Positions 33,436 through 41,358 of a stretch of 64,000 nt of DNA are shown piece after piece. A program made the position numbers and the translations under genes. This stretch comes from Nocardioides sp. Root190. GTDB taxonomy: Bacteria; Actinomycetota; Actinomycetes; Propionibacteriales; Nocardioidaceae. Positions within the stretch are counted from its first letter, which is position 1. The number at the start of each line of letters is the position of its first letter. The notes below the pieces were generated by a model. It ran no database searches. It saw only the letters and a program-made list of their open reading frames with translations, and was not told where the DNA came from. The stretch covers positions 241,472 to 305,471 of the forward strand of contig NZ_LMIA01000012.1 in assembly GCF_001428565.1 (NCBI RefSeq), read 5' to 3'.

Positions 33436-34671
33436 TCAGGCGTACTTGACCTGCATCTCCTTGATGGCGTTGAGCCAGCCGGAGCGCAGGCGCTTCGGCT
33501 CCTCGGCCAGCTGGATGTCCGGCGCGAGGTCGGCGAGTGCGTCGAAGATCAGCTTGATCTCCATGCGGGCCAGGTTGGCGCCGATGCAGTAGTGCGCACC
33601 GTGGCCACCGAACGCGACGTGCGGGTTCTTCTCGCGGGTGATGTCGAAGGTGAACGGGTCGTCGAAGACCGTCTCGTCGAAGTTGGCCGAGGCGTAGAAG
33701 ATGCCGACCCGGGCGCCCTTCTTGACCTCCTGGCCCGCGACGACGACGTCGTTCTTGGCCGTGCGCTGGAAGACCGTGACCGGCGTCGACCAGCGGATGA
33801 TCTCGTCGATCATCGTGTCGGGGCGGTCCTTCTTCCACAGCTCCCACTGGTCGGGGTGCTGGAAGAACGCGTGCATGCCGTGACTGATCGCGTTGCGGGT
33901 GGTCTCGTTGCCGGCCACGGCCAGCAGGATGACGAAGAACCCGAACTCGTCGTTGGTCAGCGAGCCGTGGTCGTCGTCCTTGCCGACACTCACCAGCTTG
34001 GTGACGATGTCGTCCTGCGGATTGGCGCGACGCTCGTTGGCGAGGGCGTCGAAGTAGACGAGGAGCTCCATCGACGCGGTGGCCGGGTCGGAGGTGTTGT
34101 CCGGGTCGTCGTAGCCCATCATCGAGTTGGACCACTCGAAGATCTTCTTGCGGTCCTCCTGCGGCACGCCGAGGAAGTCGGCGATGGCCTGCAGCGGGAG
34201 CTCGGCAGCGAGGTCCTCGACGAAGTCGCCGGTGCCGCGGTCCACGGACTCCTGGACGATCTCGTAGGCGCGGTCGCGCAGGTTCTCCTTGAGGCCCGCG
34301 ATCGCACGAGGCGTGAAGCCGCGGGACACGATGCCGCGCATCTTGGTGTGGTCCGGCGGGTCGTGGTGGATCAGCATCGCGCGCTGGACCTCGACCTGGT
34401 CGCGCGTCATGTCCTCGGCGAACCGGATGATCACGCCGTTCTCGGCGGTGGACCAGTTCTCGTTGTCCTTGGAGATCTCGCGGACCTCCTGGTGCCGGGT
34501 GCAGGCCCAGTAGCCGGTGTCGAGGAAGCCTGCCCGCGCGTGCGGGGGCTGCTCGATCCAGCGGATCGGCTCGTTCGCCCGCAGCGACCTGAACTCGTCG
34601 TGCGGCAGGGCGACAGCGTTGATGTCGGGATTGGTGGGATCCCATCCCTCGGGAAGGAGGAGCTCGGTCAC
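33436..34671 (-). CDS. cyp125: Cytochrome P450 CYP125-like steroid 26-monooxygenase
   Basis: This 411-residue P450 has I-helix AGNETTRNAI, a K-helix ExxR in the region DEIIRWSTPV, and the heme loop FGGHGAHYCIGANLAR with the thiolate Cys. CYP125 oxidises C26 of cholesterol or cholestenone in three steps to the acid that FadD19 then activates. Divergence from fadA5 copies Rv3545c-Rv3546. GTG 34671 has AAAGG upstream, so unlike its partner it seems to have a leader. KstR box 34720-34733 lies upstream. Confidence 0.92.
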   Translation of the reverse strand: MTELLLPEGWDPTNPDINAVALPHDEFRSLRANEPIRWIEQPPHARAGFLDTGYWACTRHQEVREISKDNENWSTAENGVIIRFAEDMTRDQVEVQRAMLIHHDPPDHTKMRGIVSRGFTPRAIAGLKENLRDRAYEIVQESVDRGTGDFVEDLAAELPLQAIADFLGVPQEDRKKIFEWSNSMMGYDDPDNTSDPATASMELLVYFDALANERRANPQDDIVTKLVSVGKDDDHGSLTNDEFGFFVILLAVAGNETTRNAISHGMHAFFQHPDQWELWKKDRPDTMIDEIIRWSTPVTVFQRTAKNDVVVAGQEVKKGARVGIFYASANFDETVFDDPFTFDITREKNPHVAFGGHGAHYCIGANLARMEIKLIFDALADLAPDIQLAEEPKRLRSGWLNAIKEMQVKYA

Positions 34672-34719
34672 GCGGCGAACCTTTCACTGCAGCGGATCCG
34701 GGAGATCCGTCCATGGGGG

Positions 34720-34733
34720 TGGAACACGTTCTA
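34720..34733. promoter_or_regulatory. KstR operator on the cyp125 side
   Basis: TGGAACACGTTCTA fits TnnAACnnGTTnnA exactly. It lies about 50 bases upstream of the cyp125 start. Confidence 0.88.
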
Positions 34734-34807
34734 GAGCCACAGTACAAAGCATCGCGTGATTACGAAAGGGTTTCGTTCGGCGATTCTTCGAGCCACCGGA
34801 ATCGAAC

Positions 34808-34836
34808 GAGAACGTGTTCTAGTTCGGTGCTATTCT
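34808..34836 (+). promoter_or_regulatory. KstR operator and leaderless promoter of fadA5
   Basis: GAGAACGTGTTCTA (34808-34821) matches the KstR consensus except at the first base. The -10 TATTCT (34831-34836) lies six bases before ATG 34843, so the box covers the -35 region of a leaderless promoter. Confidence 0.82.
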
Positions 34837-34842
34837 GCGGCC

Positions 34843-36006
34843 ATGGGTACCCCCGTCATCGTCGAAGCCGTCCGCACTCCTCTCGGCAAGCGGAAGGGCT
34901 GGCTGGCCGGCCTCCATCCCGCCCAGACCCTCGGGTTCGTCCAGGCCGAGGTCCTGCGCCGGGCCGGCGTCGACCCCGCCCTCGTCGAGCAGGTCATCGG
35001 CGGCTGCGTGACCCAGGCGGGTGAGCAGTCGAACGACGCCGTACGCCGTGCCTGGCTCTACGCCGGACTGCCGATCGCCACCGCCGGGACCGCGCTGGAC
35101 GCCCAGTGCGGCTCGGGCCAGCAGGCCACCCACCTGGTCAACGACATGGTCGCCGCCGGCACCATCGACGTCGGCATCGCCTGCGGCGTCGAGATGATGT
35201 CGCGCATCCCGCTTGGTGCCAACGTCCCGGCCGGGATGGGCGACCCCCGTCCCGCCGACTGGTCCATCGACATGCCCAACCAGTTCGAGGCCGCCGACCG
35301 CATCGCCCGCCACCGCGGCCTGAGCCGCGCCGACCTCGAGGTGCTCGGCCTCGCGTCGCAGACGAAGGCGCGCACCGCGGTCGACGAGGGCCGGTTCAAG
35401 CGCGAGATCGCCGCCATCGAGGCGCCGGTCCTCGGTGACGACGGCCAGCCCACCGGCGAGACCCGGCTCGTCGACACCGACCAGGGCCTGCGCGACACCA
35501 CCGCCGAGGGCCTCGCCGGACTCAGGAACGTCATCGAGGACGGCCTCCACACCGCCGGCACCTCCTCGCAGATCTCCGACGGCGCTGCTGCGCTGCTGAT
35601 CATGGACGAGTCGAAGGCCCGGGCCCTGGGCCTCACGCCGCGGGCCCGGATCGTGTCCCAGTGCCTGGTCGGCTCCGACCCGTACTTCCACCTCGACGGC
35701 CCCGTCGACGCCACCCAGCGCCTGCTCGACCGCACCGGCATGGCAATCAGTGACTTCGACATCTTCGAGGTGAACGAGGCCTTCGCCTCCGTCGTCCTGT
35801 CGTGGGCGCAGGTGCACCGCGTCGACATGGACAAGGTCAACGTCAACGGCGGTGCCATCGCCCTCGGCCACCCCGTCGGCGCCACCGGCGTCCGCCTGAT
35901 CACCACCGCCCTGCACGAGCTGGAGCGTCGTGACGCCTCGACCGCCCTGATCTCCATGTGTGCTGGTGGGGCGATGGCGACCGGGACGATCATCGAGCGG
36001 ATCTGA
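34843..36006 (+). CDS. fadA5: Steroid side-chain thiolase FadA5
   Basis: The 387-residue thiolase has the nucleophile Cys in LDAQCGSGQQATHL, VNEAFASVV, the His motif GHPVGATG and the second Cys in SMCAGGAMATG. FadA5 catalyses the thiolytic steps of steroid side-chain beta-oxidation in the cytoplasm. Position divergent to cyp125 with KstR boxes identifies it. ATG 34843 is the leaderless start; the open frame upstream to 34756 lies in promoter DNA. A perfect 14-bp-stem hairpin follows the stop. Confidence 0.93.
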   Translation: MGTPVIVEAVRTPLGKRKGWLAGLHPAQTLGFVQAEVLRRAGVDPALVEQVIGGCVTQAGEQSNDAVRRAWLYAGLPIATAGTALDAQCGSGQQATHLVNDMVAAGTIDVGIACGVEMMSRIPLGANVPAGMGDPRPADWSIDMPNQFEAADRIARHRGLSRADLEVLGLASQTKARTAVDEGRFKREIAAIEAPVLGDDGQPTGETRLVDTDQGLRDTTAEGLAGLRNVIEDGLHTAGTSSQISDGAAALLIMDESKARALGLTPRARIVSQCLVGSDPYFHLDGPVDATQRLLDRTGMAISDFDIFEVNEAFASVVLSWAQVHRVDMDKVNVNGGAIALGHPVGATGVRLITTALHELERRDASTALISMCAGGAMATGTIIERI

Positions 36007-36007
36007 G

Positions 36008-36099
36008 GTGGGTGGCAGTTTCACCGCTTAGGCGGTGAAACTGCCGCTGGGCACACGGAATTTCATGCGCCCAGAGGGAGATTCGTGCGCCCAGTCAGG
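36008..36099. repeat. Left inverted repeat of the AbiEi-like element
   Basis: About 90 bases, beginning GTGGCAGTTTCACCGC, match the reverse complement of the sequence at 37133-37220 along almost their whole length. The outer part is a perfect hairpin, GGCAGTTTCACCGC (36014-36027) with GCGGTGAAACTGCC (36032-36045), directly after the fadA5 stop, and can act as its terminator. The inner part holds a second, degenerate palindrome around CTGGGCACA. Confidence 0.85.
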
Positions 36100-36184
36100 G
36101 GCATTCGACCGACCGCGACACGGTTGTCCACAGGTGACGGGCGGCTCGGCTGCGCGTTGAGCCCGATTGGGGCAGCCTCCTCCC

Positions 36185-37120
36185 ATGATCGAATGGCTCG
36201 CCGACGACAACGGCATCCTCCTTCGTCGCGATGTGATTGCGTCCGGTTGCGAGGACAAGGACATTGCCCGAGCCGTCCGAGGCGGACGACTGATTCGGCT
36301 CCGCCAGGGCGCCTACTCGCTCCGCAACGTCTGGGAACAGGCCGATCCAGGCGGCCGCCACCGTCTCCTCAGCACAGCCGTTCGTCAGCAGTACGGCGAT
36401 GGCGTCGCGTTGTCGCACACCAGTGGCCATCTCGAGTACGCCGGCCCGGACTGGGGCCTCGACCTGACCTCGGCCCACCTGACCCACCTCGACGGCGTCG
36501 GGGGCCGGCGAGCTGCGAAGGTGATCCACCATCACGGCGTCTGCATCGCAGACGACATCACCCGCGACGACGTGGGTTGGCGCACGGCCCCGACCCGAAC
36601 AGCACTCGACACGGCGAGCCTCGCACCCCGCGATCCTGCGGTTGCCGTACTCGACTGGTACCTGAACCAGGGGCTGACCACCCCGGAACTGTTGCAACAG
36701 ACCTTCGAGCGGATGACCAGTTGGCCCAACACACTGGCGCTCCAGATCGTGTTGCGTCTGGCGGACGGGCTGGCCGAGTCGGTCGCGGAGACCAGGGCGC
36801 GGCTGTTGTTCATGGACCAGCGCATCCCACGGCCGGTGTCCCAGTTCGAGGTCTTCCGGCCGGACGGTCGCCTCGGCGGTCGGGTCGACTTCGCATGGCC
36901 GGAGCGCCGGACACTGCTGGAGGTGGACGGCGCGGTCAAGTACCACCGGTTGCGCCGGCCCGGCGAGAGCATCGAGGAGATGGTGATGCGGGAGAAGGCG
37001 CGCGAGGACCTGCTGCGGGAGCTGACCGGCTGGACCCTGATCCGGCTCATCTGGGCGGACCTGGCTCGCCCGAGGACCACGGCGGAGCGGATCCTGCGGG
37101 CCTTCCAGATGGCCGCCTGA
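36185..37120 (+). CDS. AbiEi-type N-terminal domain with DUF559-like nuclease domain
   Basis: The 311-residue protein has an N-terminal winged-helix region typical of AbiEi antitoxin-like proteins (about residues 1-70; LRRDVIASGCEDKDIARAVR, GRLIRLRQGAYSL). The C-terminal domain is DUF559/Vsr-like (about 205-311), with RVDFAWPERRTLLEVDGAVK supplying the Asp and Glu-x-Asp expected for a nuclease. No AbiEii toxin lies beside it. ATG 36185 is preferred over TTG 36167. Inverted repeats of about 90 bases frame the gene, and it interrupts the otherwise conserved fadA5-SDR neighbourhood. Confidence 0.8.
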   Translation: MIEWLADDNGILLRRDVIASGCEDKDIARAVRGGRLIRLRQGAYSLRNVWEQADPGGRHRLLSTAVRQQYGDGVALSHTSGHLEYAGPDWGLDLTSAHLTHLDGVGGRRAAKVIHHHGVCIADDITRDDVGWRTAPTRTALDTASLAPRDPAVAVLDWYLNQGLTTPELLQQTFERMTSWPNTLALQIVLRLADGLAESVAETRARLLFMDQRIPRPVSQFEVFRPDGRLGGRVDFAWPERRTLLEVDGAVKYHRLRRPGESIEEMVMREKAREDLLRELTGWTLIRLIWADLARPRTTAERILRAFQMAA

Positions 37121-37132
37121 GCTGCGCGGCCG

Positions 37133-37220
37133 CTGACTGGGCGCAGGAAACTGCCTCTGGGCACACGGAGTTTCATGTGCCCAGAGGCAGTTTCACCGCC
37201 TAAGCGGTGAAACTGCCACC
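37133..37220. repeat. Right inverted repeat of the AbiEi-like element
   Basis: This is the reverse-complement partner of 36008-36099. It contains a perfect 18-bp stem, AAACTGCCTCTGGGCACA (37148-37165) with its complement at 37176-37193, and a second hairpin, GGCAGTTTCACCGC (37186-37199) with GCGGTGAAACTGCC (37204-37217). The two stems overlap, so alternative foldings are possible. It ends three bases before the SDR stop codon. Confidence 0.85.
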
Positions 37221-37223
37221 GCC

Positions 37224-38105
37224 TCAGGCGCCGTAGACCGGCTCCGGAGCAGGAGCGTCGGCGAGGAGGTCACGCAGGGCACCACCGACGGCGGCGGCGT
37301 CCCAGCGGGAGCCGGCGTCGCGGGACGGGCCGTGCGACCAGCCGTTCTCGACGGTGATCACCGAGCCGTCGATCTCGATGACGCGGCCGGTGACGTCGGC
37401 GGACTCCTCGGAGGCGAGCCAGGCGACGATCGGGGAGTTGTCCTCGGGCAGGGCCATGGCGGAGGTGTCGAAGGCGCCCTCGGTCATCCGGGTCCGCGCG
37501 ACGGGGGCGATCGCGTTGACGGTGACGCCGTACCTGCCCATCTCCTGCGCGGCGACGAGGGTGAGGCCAGCGATCCCGGCCTTGGCGGCGGAGTACGTCG
37601 CCTGGCCGACCGAGCCCTGGAGGCCCGCGCCGGAGGAGGTGTTGATGACGCGCGCGACGCGTTGGCGGCCCTCCTTGGCCTCGGCCCGCCAGTACGCACC
37701 GGCGTGACGCAGCGGCGCGAAGTGGCCCTTGAGGTGGACCCGGACGACGGCGTCCCACTCCTCCTCGGAGGTGTTGACGAGCATCCGGTCACGCACGAAG
37801 CCGGCGTTGTTGACCAGGATGTCGAGCCCACCGAAGGTCGTGATCGCCTGCTGGACCATCGCCTCCGCGGCGGCGAAGTCCGCGACGTCGGCGCCGTTGA
37901 CGACGGCGGAACCGCCGAGTGCCTCGATCTCGGCGACGACCTGGTGGGCGGGCGACTCGTCGGTGCCCTCCCCCGCGATCGACACACCGAAGTCGTTGAC
38001 GACGACCTTCGCCCCGTGGCGGGCCAGCTCCAGGGCATGCGCCCGACCGATGCCCCGGCCGGCGCCGGTCACGATCGCGACCCGGCCCTCCAACAACCTG
38101 CTCAT
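37224..38105 (-). CDS. SDR dehydrogenase (Rv3548c-like)
   Basis: This 293-residue SDR has cofactor motif TGAGRGIGRAHA, NNAG in ILVNNAGFVRD and active-site YSAAK. The insertion NDFGVSIAGEGTDESPAHQV resembles the SDR part of peroxisomal multifunctional enzymes that oxidise 3-hydroxyacyl-CoAs. It overlaps the upstream SDR by four bases (ATGA), as in Rv3549c-Rv3548c of the KstR2 regulon. It probably oxidises a hydroxyacyl-CoA of ring C/D breakdown, but the exact step is not established. Confidence 0.82.
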   Translation of the reverse strand: MSRLLEGRVAIVTGAGRGIGRAHALELARHGAKVVVNDFGVSIAGEGTDESPAHQVVAEIEALGGSAVVNGADVADFAAAEAMVQQAITTFGGLDILVNNAGFVRDRMLVNTSEEEWDAVVRVHLKGHFAPLRHAGAYWRAEAKEGRQRVARVINTSSGAGLQGSVGQATYSAAKAGIAGLTLVAAQEMGRYGVTVNAIAPVARTRMTEGAFDTSAMALPEDNSPIVAWLASEESADVTGRVIEIDGSVITVENGWSHGPSRDAGSRWDAAAVGGALRDLLADAPAPEPVYGA

Positions 38106-38896
38106 GACGATTCTCCTTGCTCGATCTGTGCGTTCTGGGCTGCGTTCTGGGCGATGTGAAGGAAGACCGGCTGCTCGCCGCCGCCGTGACAGGCGACCTG
38201 GGCACCGGAGACGTACGACGCCAGGTCGCTGGCCAGGAAGGCGACGACCCGCCCGATCTCGGCGACGTCGGCCATCCGGCCGGCCGGGATGGTGCGCTCG
38301 ATGGCCGCGACGGTCGCGTCGCCGCCGTAGTGGTCGGCGGTGTCGGCGGTGCGGACGAGGCCGACGTCGACCGCGTTGACCCGGACCCGCGGCCCCCACT
38401 CCTGGGCCAGGGACGTGGTCAGTGAGTCCACGCCGGCCTTCGCGGCGCCGTAGGCGGCGGTCCCCGGCGAGGGGCGCAGCGCCGACACGGAGGAGATGTT
38501 GATGATCGATCCCCCGCCACCCTGCCCCTGCATGACGCGGTTGGCGGCCTGGCTGACGAGCAACGACGACATCAGGTTGAGGCCGATGATCTTGTCGTGG
38601 AAGCGGGGCGACGCCTCCGCCGCCAGCGCGTACGGCGCCCCGCCGGCGTTGTTGACCACGACGTCGAGCCGTCCGTGGTCGGCCACGATGGCGGCCACGA
38701 GCGCGTCGACCGCCTCGGCGTCACGGACGTCGCAGGTGAGGTGGGTGGCGCCCTCCGGCGGCGTCGCCTCCGAACGACCGCAGGTCACGACGCTCGCGCC
38801 GGCGTCGAGGAGCACCTCGGTGATCCCGCGACCGATCCCGCGGGCCCCTCCGGTGACGAGGGCGACCCGGTCGGTCAGGTCCAGTGTCAGTGACAT
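38102..38896 (-). CDS. SDR dehydrogenase (Rv3549c-like)
   Basis: The 264-residue SDR has GGARGIGRG, DVRDAEAVDAL, VNNAGGAPY and active-site YGAAK. It is the first gene of a minus-strand pair, divergent to echA20, and predicted to be leaderless from ATG 38896 with the -10 TATGGT six bases before. This position equals Rv3549c in the KstR2 regulon. A role in ring C/D catabolism is inferred from context. Confidence 0.82.
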   Translation of the reverse strand: MSLTLDLTDRVALVTGGARGIGRGITEVLLDAGASVVTCGRSEATPPEGATHLTCDVRDAEAVDALVAAIVADHGRLDVVVNNAGGAPYALAAEASPRFHDKIIGLNLMSSLLVSQAANRVMQGQGGGGSIINISSVSALRPSPGTAAYGAAKAGVDSLTTSLAQEWGPRVRVNAVDVGLVRTADTADHYGGDATVAAIERTIPAGRMADVAEIGRVVAFLASDLASYVSGAQVACHGGGEQPVFLHIAQNAAQNAQIEQGESS

Positions 38897-38902
38897 GCCC
38901 GC

Positions 38903-38930
38903 ACCATACCAAGCAAATGCTTGGTAGGGT
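38903..38930. promoter_or_regulatory. Probable KstR2 operator, SDR/echA20
   Basis: The palindrome TACCAAGCAAATGCTTGGTA (38907-38926) lies between the divergent starts. Its ends overlap both -10 elements: TATGGT on the minus strand (38903-38908) and TAGGGT on the plus strand (38925-38930). Each lies six bases from its start codon. An identical copy at 49964-49983 and the nearby kstR2 gene support the assignment. Confidence 0.85.
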
Positions 38931-38936
38931 GCCGTC

Positions 38937-39695
38937 ATGCCCATCACCAGCGAGCTCCGGGACGACGGCATCCGCGTCATCACGATGAGCGCTCCCCCGG
39001 TCAACGCCCTCACCGTCCAGGGATGGTTCGACGTCGCGACGGCCCTCGACGAGGCCAGCGCCGACCAGGCGACGAAGGTCGTGGTCCTGCGCGCTGAGGG
39101 CAAGGGCTTCAACGCCGGCGTCGACATCAAGGAGATGCAGAACACGACGGGCTTCGACGCCCTGATCGGTGCCAACAAGGGCTGCTTCGCTGCCTTCAAG
39201 GCGGTCTACGAGTGCTCGGTCCCCGTCATCGCCGCGGTCAACGGCTTCTGCGTCGGTGGCGGCGTCGGCCTGGTCGGCAACGCTGACATCGTGGTGGCCA
39301 GCGACGACGCGTACTTCGGCGTCCCCGAGGTCAAGCAGGGCGCGCTCGGCGCCGCGACCCACATGGCCCGGATGGTCCCCCAACAGATGATGCGCGCGCT
39401 GTACTTCACCGCCGCGACGATCTCCGCCGTCGACCTGCACCGCCTCGGGTCGGTCTACCGGCTCGCCCCGCGCGCCGAGCTCGACGCGGTTGCGCTCGAG
39501 GTGGCCGCCGCCATCGCCGACAAGGACACCCGGGTGATCCGCGCCGCCAAGGAGGCGCTGAACGGGATCGAGCCGGTCGACGTGAACAAGAGCTACCGGT
39601 TCGAGCAGGGGTTCACCTTCGAGCTCAACCTCGCCGGTGTGTCCGACGAGCTCCGCGACGACTTCGCGGGCACTGACAAGGCAGGCAAGAAGTGA
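38937..39695 (+). CDS. echA20: Steroid ring-cleaving crotonase EchA20
   Basis: The 252-residue crotonase-fold enzyme shows VVLRAEGKGFNAGVDIKEM and AAVNGFCVGGGVGLVGNADIVVA, the oxyanion-hole segments. In mycobacteria EchA20 opens ring D of the indanone-type CoA intermediate. It starts leaderless at ATG 38937 and overlaps ipdA by four bases. The gene order echA20-ipdA-ipdB-ipdC equals Rv3550-Rv3553. Confidence 0.92.
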   Translation: MPITSELRDDGIRVITMSAPPVNALTVQGWFDVATALDEASADQATKVVVLRAEGKGFNAGVDIKEMQNTTGFDALIGANKGCFAAFKAVYECSVPVIAAVNGFCVGGGVGLVGNADIVVASDDAYFGVPEVKQGALGAATHMARMVPQQMMRALYFTAATISAVDLHRLGSVYRLAPRAELDAVALEVAAAIADKDTRVIRAAKEALNGIEPVDVNKSYRFEQGFTFELNLAGVSDELRDDFAGTDKAGKK

Positions 39696-40591
39696 CCAAG
39701 CCCCGCGACAAGCAGCTGACGATCGACGAGGTCGTCGCCCAACTCTCCGACGGGATGACGATCGGCATCGGTGGATGGGGTCCGCGGCGCAAGCCGATGG
39801 CCCTGGTCCGCGCGATCCTCCGCTCCGACCTCAAGGACCTCACCATCGTGAGCTGGGGCGGCGCCGACGTCGGCCTGCTGGCTCGCGCCGGCAAGATCCG
39901 CAAGCTCGTCTACGCCTTCGTCTCGCTGGACTCGATCCCGCTGGAGCCCAACTTCCAGAAGGCGCGCCAGGAGGGCACGATCCCCGAGATCGTCGAGCTC
40001 GACGAGGGTATGTTCCAGACCGGCCTGTACGCCGCTGCCCAGCGCCTGCCGTTCCTGCCGATGCGCGCCGGGCTCGGCTCCGACGTACTCGTCAACAACG
40101 CGTGGATCACGACCGTCACGTCGCCGTACGCCGACGAGAACGGCGACTTCGAAGAGCTCACCGCCGTCCCGGCGCTCAGGCTCGACGTCGCCCTGGTGCA
40201 CCTGAACCGCGCCGACGTCCACGGCAATGCGACCTACCTCGGCCCGGACCCGTACTTCGACGACCTCTTCGTGCAGGCCGCCGACAAGGCGTTCGTCTCG
40301 GTCGAGCAGATCGTCGACACGGCCGGCCTCACGGTCGACACCCCGGTCCAGCGCCTGCTGATCAGCCGGATGATGGTCGACGGCGTCGTCGAGACGCCGA
40401 ACGGCGCGCACTTCACGGTCTGCACCCCGGACTACGAGCGCGACGAGAAGTTCCAGAAGGCGTACGCCGCCGCAGCAGGCGGGTCCGACGAGGACTGGGC
40501 CGCCTTCGAGCAGCGATTCCTCTCCGGTGACGAGGCCGCCTACCAGGCCGCCGTCGCGGAGTTCCGTGCCGAGCAGGAGGCAAGCAAGTGA
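39692..40591 (+). CDS. ipdA: IpdA, ring C hydrolase subunit alpha
   Basis: The 299-residue CoA-transferase-fold protein shows GMTIGIGGWGPRRKPMALVRA and LTIVSWGGADVGLLARAGKIRKL, the subunit A pattern. IpdAB hydrolyses the last carbocyclic intermediate (COCHEA-CoA) and opens ring C, although its fold suggests a transferase. It overlaps echA20 and ipdB by four bases each, showing a coupled operon. The family is identified by operon order and fold. Confidence 0.92.
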   Translation: MTKPRDKQLTIDEVVAQLSDGMTIGIGGWGPRRKPMALVRAILRSDLKDLTIVSWGGADVGLLARAGKIRKLVYAFVSLDSIPLEPNFQKARQEGTIPEIVELDEGMFQTGLYAAAQRLPFLPMRAGLGSDVLVNNAWITTVTSPYADENGDFEELTAVPALRLDVALVHLNRADVHGNATYLGPDPYFDDLFVQAADKAFVSVEQIVDTAGLTVDTPVQRLLISRMMVDGVVETPNGAHFTVCTPDYERDEKFQKAYAAAAGGSDEDWAAFEQRFLSGDEAAYQAAVAEFRAEQEASK

Positions 40592-41358
40592 CCGAGTTCT
40601 CGCGCGCAGACGTCTGCGCCGCTGCGATCGCCGACGCCTTCAAGGACGACGGCGAGATCTTCGCCTCGCCCATGGGCATGCTGCCGATGCTCGGGGTCCG
40701 GCTCGCCCGGCTCACGTCCAACCCCGACCTGGTGATCTCCGACGGCGAGTCGGTCTTCCTCGGCGGGACGCCCCCGCTGTTCGCCAAGGCCGACGTCGTC
40801 GAGGGCTGGATCCCGTTCCGCCGCGTCTTCGACGTCGTCGCGTACGGCAAGCGCCACGTGATGATGGGCGCGACCCAGGTCGACCGTCAGGGCAACCAGA
40901 ACATCTCCGCGATCGGTGACTTCGCCCAGCCGAAGCGCCAGCTGCTCGGCTCACGCGGCGCGCCGGGCAACACCGTGAACAACCGGACGTCGTACTGGGT
41001 GCCGAAGCACAACACCCGGGTGTTCGTGGAGAACGTCGACATCGTCTCCGGCGTCGGGCCCGCTCGTGCCCGGGCCGCCGGCCCGGGTGCCTCGAAGTAC
41101 AACGACATCCACCGGATCGTCACCAACCTGGGTGTGTTCGACGTCAAGGGCGCGGGTGACACCGTCCGACTGCTCTCCGTGCACCCGGGCGTGAGGGTCG
41201 AGGAGATCGTCGAGGCGACCGGTTTCGTCCTCGAGATCCCGACTGACGTACCGACCACGCGTGAGCCGTCCCTCGAGGAGCTCGTCATCATCCGCGAGGT
41301 GCTCGACCCCAAGGGCCTGCGCTTCCGCGAGGTGCCGGAGCCGGAGGCAGCCCGGTGA
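40588..41358 (+). CDS. ipdB: IpdB, ring C hydrolase subunit beta
   Basis: The 256-residue subunit B of a class I CoA-transferase-like pair starts EFSRADVCAAAIADAFKDDG. It has NPDLVISDGESVFLGGTPPL and GQNISAIGDF-like stretches (DRQGNQNISAIGDFAQPKR). It forms the IpdA-IpdB heteromer that opens ring C. GTG 40588 overlaps the ipdA stop by four bases, and the stop overlaps ipdC. Confidence 0.92.
   Translation: MTEFSRADVCAAAIADAFKDDGEIFASPMGMLPMLGVRLARLTSNPDLVISDGESVFLGGTPPLFAKADVVEGWIPFRRVFDVVAYGKRHVMMGATQVDRQGNQNISAIGDFAQPKRQLLGSRGAPGNTVNNRTSYWVPKHNTRVFVENVDIVSGVGPARARAAGPGASKYNDIHRIVTNLGVFDVKGAGDTVRLLSVHPGVRVEEIVEATGFVLEIPTDVPTTREPSLEELVIIREVLDPKGLRFREVPEPEAAR

Noticed and set aside
36185..37120. 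Complete AbiE type IV toxin-antitoxin system
   Set aside because: Only an AbiEi-like domain is present, fused to a nuclease-like domain; no AbiEii nucleotidyltransferase lies nearby.
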